From assembly GCA_012800515.1 (NCBI GenBank), contig JAAZJE010000099.1:1-6893 (forward strand): a stretch of 6,893 nt of DNA, in the 5' to 3' direction. Both the position numbers and the translations under genes were made by a program. Source of the DNA: Clostridiaceae bacterium (GTDB taxonomy: Bacteria > Bacillota > Clostridia > Saccharofermentanales > Fastidiosipilaceae). The notes under the pieces are model-generated. The model ran no database searches. It had not been told where the DNA came from and saw only the letters and a list, made by a program, of their open reading frames with translations. How positions within the stretch are numbered: position 1 is the first letter of the stretch; each line of letters opens with the position of its first letter. Below, in pieces: positions 1 to 5,708 of this stretch.

Positions 1-171
1 GGCGCACACTTTGCCTTATTGAAAGGGAAAATCAAGGTGGCGGGTGAATATGCTTTGAGCTTTTTGGCCTATAACATGAGACGCGTCATGAAATTGATTG
101 GTATGGAGCCCCTTCTCGACGTACTCCTCGATAAGAAACGAATGCAAGAACTCTGTCAAATGGTTCAATAA
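1..171 (+). CDS. DDE transposase, C-terminal end (IS1182-like), partial
   Basis: Only the last 56 codons before a TAA stop are in the window; the gene enters from the left. The visible protein runs FALLKGKIKVAGEYALSFLA followed by YNMRRVMKLIG. The pattern of [F/L]LLKGK.KV.GE..L..LAYN..R is typical of the C-terminal end of DDE transposases of the IS1182 / DDE_Tnp_1_6 type, where the Glu of the GE pair is in the region of the last catalytic acidic residue. The protein would catalyse cut-and-paste or related transposition of its own insertion sequence. The right terminal inverted repeat should lie somewhere in 172-300 but cannot be recognised without the left end. Family assignment is by remembered motif pattern; whether the full gene is intact cannot be judged. 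Confidence 0.8.
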   Translation, partial: GAHFALLKGKIKVAGEYALSFLAYNMRRVMKLIGMEPLLDVLLDKKRMQELCQMVQ

Positions 172-300
172 CGGTACGAATCCCCCTCTTTTTCGCGTCA
201 AATCCCGTCCTTTTACCCTGTTTTTCCGCTATTCAATTAATCTCCAGAATATTAGTAACTAGCTTCGCATAAGTAGCCTGTTTTTTGCATTTTCACAAGT
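172..300. other. Probable right flank of the insertion sequence
   Basis: A pyrimidine-rich, AT-rich stretch between the transposase stop codon and the tRNA terminator. It should contain the right end of the insertion sequence and its target-site duplication, but the left end is outside the window, so the boundary cannot be placed. I see no gene here. Confidence 0.4.
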
Positions 301-343
301 AAAAAATGTCCAAAAACCCCTGTTTTTTAGGGGTTTTTGGACA
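301..343 (-). terminator. Intrinsic terminator of tRNA-Ser
   Basis: A perfect 14-bp inverted repeat, TGTCCAAAAACCCC (307-320) and GGGGTTTTTGGACA (330-343), encloses a 9-nt loop. On the minus strand the hairpin is followed at once by six T (301-306 as A on the plus strand). It starts 5 nt past the CCA end of the tRNA, so it is the terminator of that transcription unit. The stem-plus-T-run order fits only the minus strand. Confidence 0.93.
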
Positions 344-348
344 AATTG

Positions 349-439
349 TGGCGGAAGCGGTGGGATTCGAACCCACGTGTCGGTTGCCCGACAAATGCTT
401 TTCGAGAGCACCCCGTTACGGCCACTTCGGTACGCTTCC
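349..439 (-). tRNA. tRNA-Ser (anticodon CGA)
   Basis: Read on the minus strand the sequence folds as a class II tRNA. The acceptor stem is GGAAGCG with CGCTTCC, followed by discriminator G and an encoded CCA. A D arm with a CCG/CGG stem comes next. The anticodon stem is GTGCT/AGCAT around loop CTCGAAA, giving anticodon CGA for the Ser codon UCG. The long variable arm is GTCGG-GCAA-CCGAC. The T arm is GTGGG-TTCGAAT-CCCAC. All stems pair. The long variable arm together with the CGA anticodon settles serine. It is transcribed alone between its own promoter and terminator. Confidence 0.97.
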
Positions 440-453
440 GACGGCAAATGTCA

Positions 454-482
454 ATTTTAGGCGAGTAAAGAGGCGATGTCAA
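454..482 (-). promoter_or_regulatory. Sigma-70 type promoter of tRNA-Ser
   Basis: On the minus strand there is TTGACA (477-482), a 17-nt spacer, then TAAAAT (454-459). The -35 is a perfect consensus match, the -10 has one mismatch, and the spacing is optimal. The -10 ends 14 nt upstream of the mature 5' end of the tRNA at 439, so the transcript would carry only a few leader bases. This is as expected for a strongly expressed stable RNA gene. Confidence 0.88.
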
Positions 483-900
483 ATTCCACGATTTGTGCCT
501 GTTATTCCCGATTTGTGCCCCGATTTGTATTTATATTTACAATTTATCGTGTTGCAATGCGCGTGCCGTTTTATTCAAGCGCGTGTGTTCGGCTCGTATG
601 CCGTGTACGTTTGGAGTTGCTTTCGACAAATTTGCAGTTTACGTCCCTCTAGCGAAGCTGCTTTCGGCAAATTTGCAGTTTATGTCCCGCCGAAGAGCGT
701 TGTCGGGGTCGGCGCGAGCACGGTAGTTGTAAATTTGCCTAAAGAGGAGTTGATAGTATTATCTAACAATGGTTTTCCGGTATTTTCGCCACTATTTTTG
801 GCAATTTTGCAGATTTTTCAGCCAAGGAAATTTGTTGGTTACGGCCTCAGGCTACAAAGTTGCAAAGTTGCCGAAAAGCATTCGGGGCAACGTGCGGCCC
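483..900. other. Intergenic region with degenerate repeats, no gene seen
   Basis: Between the tRNA promoter and the stop codon of the dehydrogenase there are a few open frames. None has a good ribosome binding site or a recognisable protein. The two best repeat copies are 41 bp apart, not a multiple of three, so they are read in different frames, which argues against coding. AT-rich patches and short repeats dominate. No clear terminator for the dehydrogenase was found; only a weak 5-bp stem (CCGAA/TTCGG) lies near 870-890. Confidence 0.55.
615..688 (+). repeat. Pair of 33-bp direct repeats, 41-bp period
   Basis: Two copies, 615-647 and 656-688, agree at 30 of 33 positions. The shared core is CAAATTTGCAGTTTA, preceded by TGCTTTCG. 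An 8-bp spacer separates them. A weaker direct copy is seen at about 795-816 (GGCAATTTTGCAG), and an inverted, diverged copy at about 852-879 (GCAAAGTTGCCGAAAAGC). The core of the second copy contains the palindrome GCAAATTTGC. Function is unknown; it could be a dispersed intergenic repeat family. Confidence 0.7.
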
Positions 901-2247
901 CTATATCGTCGGCTTCATGACGTCAAATGTGCCGGTACCGCGGCGCGTTGGGTCGTATTTCGATGTCTTCATGCGTCCTTTAAGGAGTGATTTAAATTCG
1001 GTAGCATCCGCTACGCTGAGGGGTAGCGAAACCTCACGCCCTGTCCATGAGGAGAGGTGCATGGCGTTGCTCAGCTGAAGCGCCGGCAGACCGTCACTGC
1101 CCGGCGCGATTAGGGGTTCGCCGTGGAACAGGTGAGCCGCAAAATTGCGCAGGATTCCGATATGTCCCAGGTTGTCGGCGCGGAAATTGCGCATATGCTG
1201 TAGGTTAAGGGCTTCGTCCGTGTCGGGTAGAGCGTCCGGCTCGGAGAGGGAATCTGACTCGGGGAAAGCATCGTCATCGTTTAGGAAAGCATCGACATCG
1301 ACCTCAATTCGTTCAACTGCCGGATAGGCGAGGCCGGTATGCGGCGCAAAAGTGAAATCGTCCAGAGATTTATCCAAGCGATACACCGTCAGTCGCTCCG
1401 GGGTACACTCGACCCGTCCTTGGGAAAAGCTGATTTCCAGGCGGTTCGTGCCCGGCCACTCGCCGGTTGTAGTCACAAAGACCCCCGTGGCGCCGTTTTC
1501 GTATTCGACGTATGCGGTTACATCGTCCTCGACTTCGATATCATGCCAGAGCGCCTCATGTGTCCAGGCCCGCAGTTTCGTCGGCATTCCGCAGAGCCAC
1601 TGCCACAAATCCAAATTATGCGGGCATTGATTGATCAGGACACCGCCACCTTCGCCGCCCCAAGTTCCGCGCCAGCTGCTCGAATCATAATATGACTGAG
1701 TGCGATACCAATCCGTAATCAGCCAATTGACCCGCCGTATCGCACCTAATTCGCCGGAATCGATGATTGACTTCAACTGCCGATACACGGGATTACCGCG
1801 CTGATTGAAGACCATCGCAAAGGCCTGTTCGGGGCGTTTCTCCGCCTCCGCAATCATCTCCTGCACCGACATGGTGTCGACGCCCGCCGGCTTTTCCAGC
1901 AAGACGTGCAGTCCGGCCTCTAAAGCAGCGATCGCATATTCCGGATGCTGCATATGAGGAACAGCGATAATCACCGCATCGCAAAGCCCGCTCTTCAGCA
2001 ACGCGGCATAATCGTCGAAAAAGCGCAGGTTCGGGCAGCTCGCGGCAAACTCCTCCCGCAACGCCGGGAATTTATCGGCATTTCGGTCAAAGATAGCGGT
2101 CAGTTCCAATCCCGGCACCTTTCCTCCGACGATGTTGCCGAGATGATTGCGCCCCATATTCCCGAAGCCGGCGATACCGATGCGGATCGTTCTTTCCGCG
2201 GCGCTGTCGGTAGGGGAGATTTTGTTGCGTTCGCTTGAGCGTTTCAT
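901..2247 (-). CDS. Gfo/Idh/MocA family NAD(P)-dependent oxidoreductase
   Basis: A 448-residue cytosolic dehydrogenase that probably oxidises or reduces a sugar, sugar acid or inositol with NAD(P); the substrate cannot be read from sequence. The Rossmann motif GFGNMG lies at residues 27-32. The family EKP motif, whose Lys is usually catalytic, is at 118-120. The segment GGGVLINQCPHNLDLWQW at 200-217 carries the conserved His210 and Asp213. Start: ATG at 2247 has CTGGAG 7 nt upstream and comes shortly before the Rossmann fold. The frame stays open to an upstream ATG at 2340, but those 31 extra residues precede the promoter-like region and have no good ribosome binding site. Residues about 315-346 form an acidic D/E/S/P-rich insertion unlike the rest of the protein. 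It is divergent from the oxidoreductase remnant to its right. Confidence 0.92.
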   Translation of the reverse strand: MKRSSERNKISPTDSAAERTIRIGIAGFGNMGRNHLGNIVGGKVPGLELTAIFDRNADKFPALREEFAASCPNLRFFDDYAALLKSGLCDAVIIAVPHMQHPEYAIAALEAGLHVLLEKPAGVDTMSVQEMIAEAEKRPEQAFAMVFNQRGNPVYRQLKSIIDSGELGAIRRVNWLITDWYRTQSYYDSSSWRGTWGGEGGGVLINQCPHNLDLWQWLCGMPTKLRAWTHEALWHDIEVEDDVTAYVEYENGATGVFVTTTGEWPGTNRLEISFSQGRVECTPERLTVYRLDKSLDDFTFAPHTGLAYPAVERIEVDVDAFLNDDDAFPESDSLSEPDALPDTDEALNLQHMRNFRADNLGHIGILRNFAAHLFHGEPLIAPGSDGLPALQLSNAMHLSSWTGREVSLPLSVADATEFKSLLKGRMKTSKYDPTRRGTGTFDVMKPTI

Positions 2248-2266
2248 GGTCTTACTCCAGATAATT

Positions 2267-2272
2267 ATGATA
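2267..2272 (-). promoter_or_regulatory. Candidate extended -10 for the dehydrogenase gene
   Basis: The minus strand reads TGCTATCAT, an extended -10 element, about 20 nt upstream of the ATG at 2247. No good -35 lies at 16-18 nt spacing; the best 17-nt candidate is AAAGTT. A palindrome (2294-2319) lies just upstream, where an activator or repressor could act. Confidence 0.4.
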
Positions 2273-2293
2273 GCACAATAATCGGTAGAAACT

Positions 2294-2319
2294 TTGAACA
2301 AGTGTGGTCGCTTGTTCAA
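2294..2319. promoter_or_regulatory. 26-bp palindrome, candidate operator
   Basis: Perfect 9-bp arms, TTGAACAAG (2294-2302) and CTTGTTCAA (2311-2319), flank an 8-bp spacer. It sits 22-47 nt upstream of the candidate -10 of the dehydrogenase gene, a normal place for a dimeric regulator to bind. It has no T-run and its arms are AT-rich, so it does not look like a terminator. The regulator is unknown. Confidence 0.5.
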
Positions 2320-2346
2320 GGGTATAACTGCGACTGTCAAGGAGGA

Positions 2347-2517
2347 GTCGAAAATGCGGAGTGGTACCCCGAAGAGGAGCGGCAGTTCCCCAAGTCATGG
2401 TGCAAACTCGCCAATCCGAAGCGCCCCGATCTGGCGATTCTGGGCATGAAATATGCGTTGAGCAAGGGCGCCGCGACGCTGGTGCCGCCCGGTGACTACC
2501 ACAACTATAAGAAGGTA
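2347..2517 (+). pseudogene. Aldo/keto reductase remnant, C-terminal fragment
   Basis: This frame encodes VENAEWYPEEERQFPKSWCK, then a stretch with RPDLAILGMKYALSKGAATL and VPPGDYHNYKKV. This resembles the C-terminal part of aldo/keto reductases of the oxidoreductase type often found beside Gfo/Idh genes, in which W..GEE..KSWY is followed by LALRYALS...T..IPPGD. The catalytic N-terminal barrel (Asp, Tyr, Lys, His) is absent. The frame stays open to 2613, but the last 31 residues (RARGYGTATTVVSS onward) no longer resemble the family. The frame can be opened from GTG at 2302, but without a suitable ribosome binding site. I read it as a decayed fragment truncated at both ends. It could instead be a short expressed protein of unknown role. 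Confidence 0.6.
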
Positions 2518-2586
2518 GGGGACAGAGCGCGCGGGTATGGCACCGCAACAACCGTAGTTTCTAGCTACAATCGCAAACGGTTGCTC

Positions 2587-2616
2587 TTGCCATATGGGTA
2601 CAAAACACGGTAAAAT
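2587..2616 (+). promoter_or_regulatory. Candidate promoter of the SPFH gene
   Basis: TTGCCA (2587-2592), an 18-nt spacer and TAAAAT (2611-2616) make a good vegetative promoter. The start codon at 2675 leaves a leader of roughly 50 nt. A 7-bp inverted repeat, CAACCGT (2549-2555) with ACGGTTG (2577-2583), lies directly upstream and could be a regulatory site or chance. Confidence 0.6.
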
Positions 2617-2674
2617 AAACCCGATTGGGTGCAGTAAACTGCGGTCAAGAAGTTAAAAAACTGGAGGACTTAAA

Positions 2675-3919
2675 ATGGGATTAATTAGAGCGGCTATCGG
2701 TGCGGCCGGCGGCGTGTTGGCCGATCAGTGGCGTGAGTATTTTTACTGCGAATCCTTACCGGTGGATGTATTGGTCAGCAAGGGACGCAAACGAACCAGC
2801 TCGCGTGGGCGCAGTTCTAACGTGCGCGGCGAGGATAATATTATTTCGAACGGCTCGATTGTTGCCGTGAACGAGGGTCAATTCATGATGATCGTCGAGC
2901 AGGGCAAGATCGTGGAGTTCTGCGATGAGCCGGGTGAGTTTGTCTATGATACCAGCACGGAGCCGAGTCTCTTTTACGGTGGCTTCGGTCAGGGGCTGAT
3001 CGAATCGTTCAAGCAGTTCGGTAAGCGCTTTACCTTCGGCGGCGATCCAGCCAAGGATCAGCGGGTGTATTATTTCAATAAGAAAGAGATCATCGGCAAC
3101 CGCTACGGCACGCCAAACCCGATCCCTTTCCGCGTCGTTGACCGCAATATCGGCTTGGACGTGGACGTTGCGGTGCGTTGCCACGGCGAGTATTCCTACA
3201 GACTGGTCGATCCGCTACTGTTCTATGTCAATGTGTCGGGTAATGTTGCCGACGAATATCGTCGTGACCAGATAGACAGCCAGTTGCGCTCCGAGCTGAT
3301 GACGGCATTGCAGCCGGCCTTTGCTCGGATTTCCGAAATGGGCATCCGTTACAGTGCCCTGCCCGGCCATACCACAGAGTTGGCAGATGCCTTGAACCAG
3401 GTGCTTTCGGAAAAATGGCGCAATACGCGCGGCATAGTCATCGCTTCGTTCGGGATCAGCTCGATTACGGCACCGCCCGAGGATGAGGAGATGATAAAGC
3501 AACTGCAACGCAGCGCCGTTATGCGTTCGCCCGATATGGCCGCCGCCAATATCGCCGCCGCTCAGGCCGATGCCATGCGCGCTGCCGCCAAAAACGAAGG
3601 CGCGGGTCCGGTGATGGCTTTTGCCGGAATGAATATGGCACAGCAGGCCGGTGGGATGAATGCCGCAAATCTGTTCAATGTGGCGCAGCAGCAACAGCAA
3701 CAGCAGCAACAGGTTCCGCCGCTGCAGCAGGCAGCCACCTGGACTTGTGTCTGTGGAGCCGCAAACAGCGGGCGTTTCTGCACACAGTGTGGAAAGCCGA
3801 AACCACAGGGCGCCGCATGGCGTTGCGATAAGTGCGGTTGGCAGCCTCAGGATCCCAACAATATTCCTAGGTTCTGCCCCAACTGCGGCGATCCTTTCAA
3901 CGAGCAGGATCGGGTCTGA
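2675..3919 (+). CDS. SPFH-domain protein with two C-terminal zinc ribbons (YdjI-like)
   Basis: A 414-residue protein. The N-terminus MGLIRAAIGAAGGVLADQW and the segment NGSIVAVNEGQFMMIVEQGK are typical of the YdjI / virion-core-like SPFH family. The SPFH fold covers about residues 50-270, followed by an Ala/Met-rich helical region. A run of nine Gln (338-346) leads into two zinc ribbons: Cys358/360 with Cys369/372, and Cys384/387 with Cys401/404. There is no signal peptide or membrane segment, so it is probably cytoplasmic and membrane-associated through oligomerisation. Relatives in Bacillus are linked to envelope stress genes; the exact role is not established. The ATG has GGAGG 7 nt upstream and its own promoter. 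At 414 residues it is longer than I recall for the Bacillus protein (about 320), mostly from the poly-Q linker and second ribbon. Confidence 0.9.
   Translation: MGLIRAAIGAAGGVLADQWREYFYCESLPVDVLVSKGRKRTSSRGRSSNVRGEDNIISNGSIVAVNEGQFMMIVEQGKIVEFCDEPGEFVYDTSTEPSLFYGGFGQGLIESFKQFGKRFTFGGDPAKDQRVYYFNKKEIIGNRYGTPNPIPFRVVDRNIGLDVDVAVRCHGEYSYRLVDPLLFYVNVSGNVADEYRRDQIDSQLRSELMTALQPAFARISEMGIRYSALPGHTTELADALNQVLSEKWRNTRGIVIASFGISSITAPPEDEEMIKQLQRSAVMRSPDMAAANIAAAQADAMRAAAKNEGAGPVMAFAGMNMAQQAGGMNAANLFNVAQQQQQQQQQVPPLQQAATWTCVCGAANSGRFCTQCGKPKPQGAAWRCDKCGWQPQDPNNIPRFCPNCGDPFNEQDRV
3686..3712 (+). repeat. CAG/CAA run encoding nine glutamines
   Basis: Nine consecutive Gln codons mix CAG and CAA (order G G A G A G G A G) and lie in the linker between the SPFH/helical part and the zinc ribbons. 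Mixed codons suggest the tract is kept at protein level rather than being a pure slippage product, but length could still vary between strains. Confidence 0.9.
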
Positions 3920-4021
3920 GTTTGAACGAACGTTTACCCGGACACGATTTCTACTTATGCGGGGTCGGGTGCGGAGCGAAACGGATGGCTCAACGAGTAA
4001 ATAATATGTAATGAACCTAGC

Positions 4022-4055
4022 GAATCCGGGGTGAAGATTCCGTCGCCCCGGATTC
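4022..4055 (+). promoter_or_regulatory. Leader hairpin upstream of proB
   Basis: A 10-bp perfect stem, GAATCCGGGG (4022-4031) with CCCCGGATTC (4046-4055), encloses a 14-nt loop. It lies 103 nt past the SPFH stop and 12 nt before the ribosome binding site of proB. It is GC-rich and stable but is followed by AAACTAGTT, not a T-run, so a classical intrinsic terminator is doubtful. It may reduce read-through from the SPFH gene or act on translation of proB. Confidence 0.55.
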
Positions 4056-4081
4056 AAACTAGTTACGGGGGAGATGGAAAG

Positions 4082-4948
4082 ATGATGCAAAACCTCGACT
4101 TGACATCTGCGACCACTGCTGAAGCGGAGGTACGCCGGCGTGTTGCCGAGGCACAACGGGTCGTAATCAAGGTTGGCACGTCGAGCATCACGCACACCAA
4201 CGGCCGGGCCAATCTGGCCATGCTCGAGCGACTGTGCTGGGCTATTGTCAATGAATTGAACCGCGAACGTGAGGTCATATTGGTTACCTCCGGAGCGATT
4301 GCGGTCGGCATGGGTCGCCTGCAACTTACGGAGCGTCCGACGAATATTCGCGAAAAGCAGGCCTTGGCCGCGGTCGGTCAGTGCGACCTGATGAATATCT
4401 ACAGCCGAATTATGAATATGTTCGGACACACGGTGGCGCAGATCCTTCTGACTAAGGACGATATAGAGGATGAACTGACCCGCACCAACGTAACGAATAC
4501 CTTTGAAGCCTTGCTGGAGCGCGGGGTTTTACCGATCGTCAATGAAAATGACACGGTCTCGACACTCGAGGTCTGGCATAACGGCAGCTTCGGCGATAAC
4601 GACACGTTATCGGCTCATGTCGCAAGGGTGGTTGGTGCTGATCTGCTCATTCTGCTTTCGGATATTGACGGTCTCTATGCCCGTGATCCGCGCCTGGAAC
4701 CGGATGCCGAACTGTTGACTTTTATTCCGACGCTGACCCCGGATATTATGAGTTGCGCCACTTCGAGCAGTAGCTCAAAGCGCGGTACGGGCGGAATGCG
4801 CACGAAGCTCCTCGCCGCCGAAATGGCAACTGCCGCCGGTATCGACATGGTGATTGCGAACGGCAACCGCCCGGAGAATATTACCGGTATTCTCGAAGGT
4901 GAGGGTTTGGGTTCGCTCTTTCCCCGCAAAGGCACTGTGATGGAGTAA
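4082..4948 (+). CDS. proB: Glutamate 5-kinase, short form without PUA domain
   Basis: Phosphorylates L-glutamate with ATP, the first step of proline synthesis, in the cytoplasm. The amino-acid kinase fold is complete over 288 residues. VVIKVGTSS with Lys30, VTSGAIAVGMG (68-78), NENDTV (154-159), FGDNDTLSA (170-178), LLSDIDGLY (191-199) and GTGGMRTKL (235-243) are all present. The protein ends soon after this domain, so the C-terminal PUA domain of the 367-residue Escherichia coli enzyme is missing; short forms are known. Start: ATG at 4082 has GGGGGAG 8 nt upstream. The frame also opens at a GTG at 4031, but that lies inside the leader hairpin. No proA follows in the window. The next gene begins shortly after the stop, which suggests cotranscription. 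Confidence 0.93.
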   Translation: MMQNLDLTSATTAEAEVRRRVAEAQRVVIKVGTSSITHTNGRANLAMLERLCWAIVNELNREREVILVTSGAIAVGMGRLQLTERPTNIREKQALAAVGQCDLMNIYSRIMNMFGHTVAQILLTKDDIEDELTRTNVTNTFEALLERGVLPIVNENDTVSTLEVWHNGSFGDNDTLSAHVARVVGADLLILLSDIDGLYARDPRLEPDAELLTFIPTLTPDIMSCATSSSSSKRGTGGMRTKLLAAEMATAAGIDMVIANGNRPENITGILEGEGLGSLFPRKGTVME

Positions 4949-5000
4949 GTTGCGCAAGGTGAGTTGCGACGGAGAATATTGCGACGAAGTGAGTTTGCCG

Positions 5001-5696
5001 ATGTGCCCGGAGATTAAAGTTGACAGCGCGGCGGAAATTGCCCGGCGACTCGAGATTTATATCGACACGGGTCTGCTTTCGCGCCGGGTCGATGAGGAAT
5101 TGTCCGAGGGGGGCGGCTTCGCCCGCCCTTTTGTTATTGCGATTGACGGCGGCGCGGCAGCGGGTAAGAGCACTTTGGCCGAAATCCTTGCCGAGCAGCA
5201 CAGCGCCGGTGTAATTCACATGGACGACTTCTTTCTGCCGGAACATTTGCGCACGCCGGAACGGTTGAACGAGCCGGGCGGCAATGTGGATTACGGACGT
5301 TTTGCGGCAGAGATTCTGTCGGAGTTGCATCTTGTAAAGGTTGCGGATTGGACGGGATCGTCCGTCTCCGACCCGAATGAGGGCGGCACGGCTTCCGTAG
5401 CCTTTACGTATCGCCGCTTTGACTGCCGTCTGGGAATCCTGACCGACGATGTAGTGGTGCCGACGGAGCAGCTTTATATCGTCGAAGGCGCATACAGCAT
5501 GCACCCCCGTTTCGGTAAATACTATGATTTTTCCGTATATTTAGATATTGATTCTGCTGAGCAGGAGCGTCGGCTTCGCCAACGTAATCCTGAACTGTGG
5601 TCGCGTTTTGAAGGAGAGTGGTTGCCCTATGAGCGCAATTATGCCGCCGCCTTCAAGATTCGCGAAGAAGCGGACCTGGTTTTCCGGGTCGGATGA
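5001..5696 (+). CDS. P-loop kinase, uridine kinase-like
   Basis: A 231-residue P-loop NTPase. The Walker A is GGAAAGKST (50-58), followed by HMDDFFLP (73-80), EPGGNVDYGRF (91-101), YRRFDC (137-142) and IVEGAYSMHP (160-169). This order matches proteins of Clostridia usually annotated as uridine kinase; the true substrate is not proven and could be another nucleoside or small alcohol. Residues about 113-133 form an extra loop compared with what I remember of the family. Start is uncertain: ATG at 5001 is preceded by the weak AAGTGAG 7 nt upstream. An in-frame TTG at 4950, one base after the proB stop, has GGAG only 4 nt upstream, inside the end of proB, and would add 17 residues. It sits between proB and the membrane protein in one apparent operon. 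Confidence 0.82.
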   Translation: MCPEIKVDSAAEIARRLEIYIDTGLLSRRVDEELSEGGGFARPFVIAIDGGAAAGKSTLAEILAEQHSAGVIHMDDFFLPEHLRTPERLNEPGGNVDYGRFAAEILSELHLVKVADWTGSSVSDPNEGGTASVAFTYRRFDCRLGILTDDVVVPTEQLYIVEGAYSMHPRFGKYYDFSVYLDIDSAEQERRLRQRNPELWSRFEGEWLPYERNYAAAFKIREEADLVFRVG

Positions 5697-5708
5697 GAGG
5701 ACTTTGGT

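Noticed and set aside
615..688. CRISPR array
   Set aside because: Only two near copies with an 8-bp spacer, plus diverged and inverted copies; spacer length and copy number do not fit, and no cas gene is in the window.
306..920. A 204-codon plus-strand open frame across the tRNA and the repeat region
   Set aside because: It begins inside the tRNA terminator, runs through the tRNA antisense and overlaps the dehydrogenase end; the product is low-quality and no ribosome binding site precedes it.
3920..4021. A promoter for proB at TAATAT (4002-4007)
   Set aside because: The AT-rich patch resembles a -10, but no hexamer at 16-18 nt spacing resembles a -35, so it is not listed as a feature.
4032..4081. 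GTG at 4031 as the proB start
   Set aside because: It lies in the stem of the leader hairpin and lacks a ribosome binding site, while ATG 4082 has GGGGGAG at proper spacing and agrees with the expected N-terminus.
3215..4429. A 404-codon minus-strand open frame opposite the SPFH gene and proB
   Set aside because: It is antisense to two well-recognised genes and spans the gap between them; its composition (His, Arg, Leu rich, with a Leu run opposite the Gln codons) is that of a shadow frame.
4881..5504. A 207-codon minus-strand open frame opposite the kinase gene
   Set aside because: The sense strand encodes clear P-loop kinase motifs; the antisense frame has no recognisable domain or initiation site.
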